In this document: positions 63,991 to 64,000 of the stretch, one piece after another
How positions within the stretch are numbered: position 1 is the first letter of the stretch
Layout: each line of letters opens with the position of its first letter
Source of the DNA: Luteimicrobium subarcticum
GTDB taxonomy: Bacteria > Actinomycetota > Actinomycetes > Actinomycetales > Cellulomonadaceae
DNA: 64,000 bases
Assembly (NCBI RefSeq): GCF_002798015.1
Contig: NZ_PGTZ01000012.1
Coordinates: forward strand, 62,001 to 126,000
Direction: 5' to 3'
Notes under the pieces: generated by a model
What the model was told of the DNA's origin: nothing
Database searches by the model: none
Seen by the model: the letters and a program-made list of their open reading frames with translations, nothing else
Program-made: the position numbers and the translations under genes

Positions 63991-64000
63991 ACCTCCCGCA

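Overview
The window is one contiguous stretch of very GC-rich DNA with extreme G/C bias at third codon positions. It encodes a Pup-proteasome system, a mycothiol enzyme (MshC), an ImuA'/ImuB/DnaE2 mutasome with a mycobacterial-type LexA box, and IdeR/DtxR-type iron boxes. That combination identifies an actinomycete. Gene content and order fit the Micrococcales, most likely a Cellulomonas-like genus; the genus is inference. Several blocks (lgt-trp-his, and mpa/dop/pup/prc-trmI-recB-PAC2-mshC-uppP) follow an order also known from Mycobacterium tuberculosis, so most of the window is ordinary core chromosome.

Layout: 1-3996 gltB, lacking its C-terminus at the window edge. 4127-16798 holds lgt, the trp genes (trpA, trpB, trpC, trpE and associated small membrane proteins), hisI and hisF, with two hydrolases and a degenerate tyrosine recombinase lying between the two his genes, then an FKBP lipoprotein. 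16865-23596 is the complete pupylation and proteasome cluster (pafA, prcA, prcB, pup, dop, mpa). 23735-38872 holds housekeeping and metabolic genes: trmI, a site-2 protease, a RecB-like nuclease, a HAD phosphatase, PAC2, mshC, uppP, an aldo-keto reductase, a fructosamine kinase, M20 and M3 peptidases and an AI-2E family permease.

39126-42870 is the accessory part. A tRNA-Leu(GAG) gene is followed by a 3.6-kb integrated element bounded by 42-bp direct repeats of the tRNA 3' end. It carries a full-length tyrosine integrase, a membrane-protein/winged-helix pair with its own promoter, a small zinc-ribbon protein, a 3'-damaged gene and a frameshifted proline/serine/threonine-rich membrane-anchored gene. 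No gene in it has a clear defence or resistance function.

43178-48722 carries an APC amino-acid permease and membrane or unknown proteins. 48752-54808 is the SOS mutagenesis operon imuA'-imuB-dnaE2 behind a perfect LexA box. 54949-57676 holds a PEBP protein, a YbaK-like deacylase and the RNA ligase RtcB. 57729-62946 is a siderophore-iron uptake system (ATPase, binding lipoprotein, fused permease, siderophore-interacting reductase) with two IdeR-type boxes. 63067-63990 is a quinone oxidoreductase.

The main whole-window signal is regulatory. About fifteen genes have a TANNNT -10 hexamer exactly 6-8 bases before the start codon and no Shine-Dalgarno sequence, which implies leaderless mRNAs. Two other genes (the siderophore-interacting protein and the APC permease) have the same arrangement, but in front of a tiny ORF whose stop codon overlaps the real start. 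I found no CRISPR array, insertion sequence or rRNA gene.
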